Below, piece by piece: positions 46,869 through 50,446 of a stretch of DNA of 50,446 bases. This stretch comes from LMUY01 sp964657445. Lineage in GTDB: Bacteria > Pseudomonadota > Alphaproteobacteria > Acetobacterales > Acetobacteraceae. The notes below the pieces were generated by a model. The model was not told where the DNA came from. It made no database searches and saw only the letters and a program-made list of their open reading frames with translations. The position numbers and the translations under genes are program-made. Location of the stretch: positions 1 through 50,446 of the forward strand of contig CAZZVB010000005.1 in NCBI GenBank assembly GCA_964657445.1, given 5' to 3'. Every line of letters starts with the position of its first letter. Within the stretch, counting starts at the first letter, position 1.

Positions 46869-48536
46869 TTAGTTCAGGCGGCCGAGGATGCCGCGCGCGA
46901 TGACCTGGGCCTGGATTTCGGCCGCACCTTCGAAGATCGACAGGATGCGCGCGTCGCACAGCACGCGGCTGATCGGGTACTCGATCGCGTAGCCGTTGCC
47001 GCCATGGATTTGCAGCGCGCAATCCGCGTTGGACCAGGCGACGCGGGCGGCGAGCAGCTTGGCCATCCCCGCCTCGATATCGCAGCGATGCCCTTCGTCC
47101 TTCTGGCGGGCGGCGTAATAGGTCAGTTGCCGCGCCATCATCGTCTCGGTCATCATCCAGGCGAGCTTGGCGGCGACGCGAGGGAAGCCGATGATCGCGC
47201 GGCCGAACTGGGCGCGATCGCGCGCGTAGGCGGCGCCTAACTCCAGCGCGTTCTGCGCCACACCCAGCGCGCGGGCGCCGGTCTGGATGCGCGCGCTCTC
47301 GAACGTTTCCATCAACTGCTTGAAGCCCTGGCCTTCGACGCCGCCCAGCAGGTTGGCGACCGGCACGCGGAAGCCTTCGAACCCGATCTCGTACTCCTTC
47401 ATGCCGCGGTAGCCGAGCACGCGGATCTCGCTGCCGGTCATGCCAGGCGCCGGGAACGGGTCGGCGTCGGCGCCGCGCGGCTTTTCCGCCAGCAGCATCG
47501 ACAGCCCGCGATAGTCGCTGGTGTCCGGATCGGTGCGCACCAGCAGGGTCATCAGGTCCGACCGGGAGGCGTGGGTGATCCAGGTCTTGGCGCCCGTCAC
47601 CACGTAATGGTCGCCGTCCCGCACCGCCCGCGTGCGCAGGCTGCCAAGGTCGGAGCCGGTGTTCGGCTCGGTGAACACCGCCGTCGGCAGGATGCGGCCG
47701 GACGCGATGGCGGGCAGCAGCCGCGCCTTCTGCTCCGCCGTGCCGCCGATGCCGATCAGCTCGGCCGCGATCTCCGCCCGGGTGCCGAGCGAGCCCACGC
47801 CGATATAGCCGCGGCTCAGCGCCTCCGACACGACGCACATGGCGATCTTGCCGAGCCCGGCGCCGCCATCCTCCTCCCGCACCGTCAGGCCGAACACGCC
47901 CATGTCGGCGAGCTGCTGCACGACGCCGATCGGGATCAGCTCGTCACGCTCGTGCCAGCCCTGGGCGTGCGGCGCGACCTCGGCGTCCGCGAAGCGCGTG
48001 AACTGGTCGCGAATGGCGCCGATCGTCGCGTCCTCCACGCCCAGATCGCCGAACCGCCCCTCCCCGGCGGCGTCGGCCAGCAGGGCGCGGGCGGCGTTCA
48101 GGGCCGCCGGGTCAGACAGGCGGGCGACGAGCGGATTGGAGAGGAAGTCCAGTGCGGAGACGCCCAGATCGGCCGGGCGCACCGTTTCCGTCTGGCTCAT
48201 GGCGATGCCGCCGCCGAGCTGGCTCAGATATTCCGCGAAGCCGAGCCGGAGCATGGCGGCTTCCAGGGTGGTCAGCCGGCCATCGTCGCGCAGGGCGTGC
48301 GCCCAGTGCAGGGTGCGGCGCAGCGCCTCGACATAGGTGGCCTGCCAGGCGAAGCCGTGCAGCGCGTATTGGTGCGCGTCCAGCAGGCGGGATTGCGGCT
48401 TGCCGCCGGCCAGCACCCGCTCGCCGATCGCCTGCCGCAGCGTGGCGAGCAGCGTTTCCGCCAGCACCAGGCCGGACTCGCACAGCCCGAGCAGCGCCGG
48501 CGTGTCCTCGAAAGCGACAGAGCTCATCTCGTTCAT
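46869..48536 (-). CDS. mcd: Acyl-CoA dehydrogenase with N-terminal extension, probable (2S)-methylsuccinyl-CoA dehydrogenase
   Basis: A 555-residue FAD enzyme. Ordinary acyl-CoA dehydrogenases have about 380 residues; here an extra helical domain of about 165 residues (C-E-S-G-L-V-L-A-E-T-L, W-Q-A-T-Y-V-E-A-L) precedes the core, the layout of methylsuccinyl-CoA dehydrogenase from the ethylmalonyl-CoA pathway. Core motifs: T-E-P-N-T-G-S-D, A-K-T-W-I-T-H-A, I-H-G-G-N-G-Y, and F-E-G-A-A-E-I-Q with Glu536 at the position of the MCAD catalytic base. It would oxidise methylsuccinyl-CoA to mesaconyl-(C1)-CoA. ATG 48536 overlaps the CoA-transferase stop (ATGA), which excludes the much longer upstream frame. 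Confidence 0.75.
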   Translation of the reverse strand: MNEMSSVAFEDTPALLGLCESGLVLAETLLATLRQAIGERVLAGGKPQSRLLDAHQYALHGFAWQATYVEALRRTLHWAHALRDDGRLTTLEAAMLRLGFAEYLSQLGGGIAMSQTETVRPADLGVSALDFLSNPLVARLSDPAALNAARALLADAAGEGRFGDLGVEDATIGAIRDQFTRFADAEVAPHAQGWHERDELIPIGVVQQLADMGVFGLTVREEDGGAGLGKIAMCVVSEALSRGYIGVGSLGTRAEIAAELIGIGGTAEQKARLLPAIASGRILPTAVFTEPNTGSDLGSLRTRAVRDGDHYVVTGAKTWITHASRSDLMTLLVRTDPDTSDYRGLSMLLAEKPRGADADPFPAPGMTGSEIRVLGYRGMKEYEIGFEGFRVPVANLLGGVEGQGFKQLMETFESARIQTGARALGVAQNALELGAAYARDRAQFGRAIIGFPRVAAKLAWMMTETMMARQLTYYAARQKDEGHRCDIEAGMAKLLAARVAWSNADCALQIHGGNGYAIEYPISRVLCDARILSIFEGAAEIQAQVIARGILGRLN

Positions 48537-49780
48537 GGTGCGCGTCCCTGTTTTTGGCCCGGCCCGGCGATGCCTGCGTCGTGCAGCCTGGCGTATTCCG
48601 CAGATGGGATGCCGAGCAGTTCGCCCAACACCTGCTCGGTATCCTCCCCCAGCAGGGGCGCGGGCAGCGGCGGCACCCGGCCATCGGCGCTGAAGCCGAG
48701 CGGGGAGCCGTTGGCCATCACCCGGCCGACGCCGGGCTGCTCGATGTCGGCAAAGATCGGGTTGGCGGTGGAGCAGCGCGGATCTTCGCGCACCAGCTGG
48801 CCGAAATCCTGATACGGCCCCCACAGCACGCCCGTTCCGTCCAGGGCGGCGCGGATGTCCGCCAGGCTGCGGGCGGCGAACCAGGGCTCCAGCACGGCGG
48901 CGATGGCGGCGCGGGCGGCGAAGCGGCCGCCCTCGGTATCCAGGTCCACCTGCATCAGCGGGCCGACCATGGCCAGCCGCTCCGCAAGCCCGGTCGCCTT
49001 GCCGATCGCGCGCCATTGCCGGTTGGAGATCGCGGTTAGCATCACGTGGCGGCCGTCCGCGGTGCGGAAATCGCGGCCGAACGCGCCATACAGATCGTTG
49101 CCGAGCGGCTGGCGTATCGTGCCGTTGACCTGCACGTCCGCGACATAGCCGAGGTTGGACACGCTCGCCAGCATCACGTCCGCCAGCGCCAGCGTCACTT
49201 CCTGCCCGTGGCCGGAGCGGCGGCGTGCCCGTTCGGCGGCCAGCAGGGCGGTGGACAGGTATAACCCGGCGGCGATGTCCCAGGCCGGCAGCACGTGGTT
49301 CAGCGGCTCGCTGTCGCGCCCGGTGGCGATCGGGAAGCCGCTGGCGCAGTTCACCGTGTAGTCCACGGCGGCGCTGCCATCCGCATTGCCGGTCAGCCGC
49401 AGCATGATCAGGTCCGCCCGGCGCCGAGCCAGCGCCTCGTAGCTCATCCAGCCGCGCGCCGGCAGGTTGGTCAGCAGCATGCCCGCCGCCTCGCCCGCCG
49501 CCGTGATCAGGGCGGTTGCGATCTCCTGCCCCTGCGGCGTGTCGAGGGCGAGGCAGACGGAGCGTTTGCCCTTGTTCAGGCTGGCCCAGTAGAGGCTGGC
49601 GCCGCCGGGTGCGAGGGGCCAGCGCGCGATGTCGATATTGCCGCCGACCGGGTCGATGCGGATCACGTCGGCGCCGAGCTGCGCCAGGGTCATCCCGCCC
49701 AGCGGTGCGGCGATGAAGGCGGACACTTCCACGATGCGCAGGCCGGCGAGGATGCCGGGTTGGGTCATTTCGCCGGGCAT
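48533..49780 (-). CDS. mct: Family III CoA-transferase, probable 2-methylfumaryl-CoA isomerase (Mct-like)
   Basis: A 415-residue CaiB/BaiF-type protein. The N-terminal A-A-P-L-G-G-M-T-L-A-Q-L-G-A-D-V-I-R-I-D-P, L-N-K-G-K-R-S-V, N-L-P-A-R-G-W-M-S-Y, D-Y-T-V-N and N-H-V-L-P-A-W-D-I stretches closely follow my recollection of Chloroflexus mesaconyl-C1-CoA-C4-CoA transferase. That enzyme moves CoA within mesaconate in the 3-hydroxypropionate bi-cycle. Asp168 is at the catalytic position. It starts an operon with an Mcd-like dehydrogenase, whose product would be its substrate. Other family III transferases (formyl-CoA, 2-methylacyl-CoA racemase types) are alternatives, but the Y-T-V-N and N-H-V-L-P-A-W-D-I motifs argue against them. 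Confidence 0.72.
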   Translation of the reverse strand: MPGEMTQPGILAGLRIVEVSAFIAAPLGGMTLAQLGADVIRIDPVGGNIDIARWPLAPGGASLYWASLNKGKRSVCLALDTPQGQEIATALITAAGEAAGMLLTNLPARGWMSYEALARRRADLIMLRLTGNADGSAAVDYTVNCASGFPIATGRDSEPLNHVLPAWDIAAGLYLSTALLAAERARRRSGHGQEVTLALADVMLASVSNLGYVADVQVNGTIRQPLGNDLYGAFGRDFRTADGRHVMLTAISNRQWRAIGKATGLAERLAMVGPLMQVDLDTEGGRFAARAAIAAVLEPWFAARSLADIRAALDGTGVLWGPYQDFGQLVREDPRCSTANPIFADIEQPGVGRVMANGSPLGFSADGRVPPLPAPLLGEDTEQVLGELLGIPSAEYARLHDAGIAGPGQKQGRAP

Positions 49781-49900
49781 GACACTGTGCTCGCGCTGCT
49801 CCTGTTTACCCGGGCAGGATGCGCCGTCGCTTGCCGGCCGCCAATACGCCCCGCCTCACACGCCCGCCTTAAACGCCCGCCTCAAACGAAGGAGTTCGCC

Positions 49901-50224
49901 GTGGCCGACACGATCCTGGTGCTCTACGGCTCCTACCGGTCCGACCGGGCCGGGATCCGGCTGGCGCAGTTCCTGGTGGCGGGGTTGCACGCCAGGGGGG
50001 CGGCGCCGGAGCTGATCGACGCCAAGGCGGTGGGGCTGCCGATGCTGGACCGCATGTTCAAGGAATACCCGGCGGGCGAGGCCCCACCGGCGATGGCGGC
50101 GCTGGCGGCCAAGATCCGCGCCGCCGACGCCTTCATCTTCGTGACCGGCGAATACAACTGGGGCGTCCAGCCCGATTATGCCTACATCAGCAGCATCATC
50201 GCGCAACACCCCGAGTTCGATTAG
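49901..50224 (+). CDS. NADPH-dependent FMN reductase family protein, C-terminally truncated
   Basis: A 107-residue reading from GTG 49901, with a strong GAAGGAG six bases upstream. T-I-L-V-L-Y-G-S-Y-R-S-D-R-A-G-I-R-L is the flavin-binding N terminus and F-V-T-G-E-Y-N-W-G-V-Q-P the second flavin loop of this family, whose members are usually about 180 residues. After that loop the sequence turns into D-Y-A-Y-I-S-S-I-I-A-Q-H-P-E-F-D and stops, so roughly the last 75 residues are absent. It is either a truncated, possibly inactive gene or a fusion point of a deletion. Confidence 0.7.
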   Translation: MADTILVLYGSYRSDRAGIRLAQFLVAGLHARGAAPELIDAKAVGLPMLDRMFKEYPAGEAPPAMAALAAKIRAADAFIFVTGEYNWGVQPDYAYISSIIAQHPEFD

Positions 50225-50364
50225 ACGACCGCGTTCTGATTCGAGAAAGCGCGCATGATCAACATGAACATCCGCTCCAATCCCCGACATCAACGCGTTC
50301 CTCAGCCAGGACATCATCGGCGCCCTCGCCTCCGGCCAATGCGCTTCGCATTTAGGGCTATCCC

Positions 50365-50446
50365 ATGAGGGCCGCCGACATAGCCCTGGCTGCCTTTGCA
50401 ACCCTTGCTTCGACAGGTGCCGTCATGGCCCAGGCTACCCCTCCTG
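50365..50446 (+). CDS. Start of a secreted protein gene (partial)
   Basis: From ATG 50365 to the right edge: M-R-A-A-D-I-A-L-A-A-F-A-T-L-A-S-T-G-A-V-M-A-Q-A-T-P-P, which looks like a signal peptide with cleavage after V-M-A. Only 27 codons are visible, so no family can be named. The 140 bases before it (50225-50364) hold no gene that I trust. Confidence 0.5.
   Translation, partial: MRAADIALAAFATLASTGAVMAQATPP

Noticed and set aside
46858..47838. Long frame continuing upstream of the VOC gene
   Set aside because: It is a shadow frame of the acyl-CoA dehydrogenase; the VOC homology begins exactly at the ATG at 46857 with a ribosome site.
48537..49016. Continuation of the acyl-CoA dehydrogenase frame upstream of 48536
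   Set aside because: It lies antisense-free but in another frame of the CoA-transferase gene and has no family resemblance; the ATGA overlap at 48533-48536 explains the true start.
50253..50367. Short frame M-I-N-M-N-I-R overlapping the last gene as ATGA
   Set aside because: The translation is Arg/Pro-rich and looks like a shadow; a different frame of the same bases is more protein-like but has no start, so neither is reported as a gene.
1..50446. CRISPR arrays, tRNA, rRNA, transposases or integrases
   Set aside because: No regularly spaced repeats, no cloverleaf-like tRNA sequence with a recognisable T-loop and no transposase or integrase motif were noticed in any part of the window; a covariance-model search would be needed to exclude small RNAs.

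Overview
The window is GC-rich, densely packed DNA with many ATGA, GTGA and TGATG gene overlaps. Gene content (ABC-type Kps capsule export, a type II secretion system (T2SS) with a lipobox-bearing secretin, ethylmalonyl-CoA-pathway-type enzymes, an ArsI/aquaporin/ArsH arsenic cluster) fits an alphaproteobacterium, and TPR-glycosyltransferase proteins of the kind seen here suggest Acetobacteraceae. That taxonomic placement is inference from gene content only. Two runs of N (100 at 29285-29384, 10 at 30653-30662) show that the window is a scaffold with unresolved joins in the arsenic cluster.

Layout. (1) 1-481: gspI and the first codons of gspJ, running off the left edge. (2) 703-1380: an OmpW-type porin with a perfect FNR/FixK-like palindrome upstream. 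(3) 1501-28790: a large capsule/exopolysaccharide locus in four transcription blocks. Block A (minus, 9045 to 1501) has a GT4 glycosyltransferase, three SAM methyltransferases and a 1093-residue protein with three glycosyltransferase modules. Block B (plus, 9149-13481) has the outer-membrane exporter KpsD/Wza, a TPR-GT2 protein and a stand-alone TPR protein. Block C (minus, 22750 to 13544) is a ten-gene operon: FkbM methyltransferase, GT4, CDP-glucose synthesis (rfbF, rfbG), a C-methyltransferase, an RmlC-type epimerase, an SDR reductase/epimerase, then the exporter genes kpsE, kpsM and kpsT. Block D (plus, 22948-28790) has kpsC, kpsS, an LtaS/MdoB-like sulfatase-fold transferase and a GT4. 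Together they predict a beta-Kdo-anchored polysaccharide exported by an ABC transporter, carrying a CDP-derived, probably C-methylated 6-deoxy sugar, several methyl groups and perhaps phosphoglycerol.

(4) 28992-31756: an arsenic cluster arsR-[gap]-arsI-aquaporin-arsC-arsH, inserted between the capsule block and (5) an O-antigen ligase/polymerase-like membrane protein (31850-33181). (6) 33190-35231: a DUF4142 lipoprotein, an outer-membrane beta-barrel protein and a small secreted Pro/Thr-rich protein. (7) 35396-41984: a minus-strand operon gspE-gspF-gspH-gspD-panC, the second part of the T2SS, about 35 kb from gspI-J. (8) 42125-42470: a multiply frameshifted luciferase-like monooxygenase remnant. 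(9) 42488-45632: a TRAP substrate-binding protein and a chemotaxis receptor. (10) 45761-46387: a LysE/RhtB exporter. (11) 46477-49780: a minus-strand operon of a CoA-transferase-III protein resembling 2-methylfumaryl-CoA (mesaconyl-CoA) isomerase, an acyl-CoA dehydrogenase resembling methylsuccinyl-CoA dehydrogenase, and a VOC protein. (12) 49901-50446: a truncated flavin reductase and the start of a secreted protein.

The observations I rate highest are the Mct-like/Mcd-like gene pair, the CDP-branched-sugar cassette, the KpsC with only one recognisable Kdo-transferase module, the TPR-GT2 protein carrying a degenerate glycosyltransferase domain, and the split T2SS. All functional calls rest on motif recognition by eye, without database searches.
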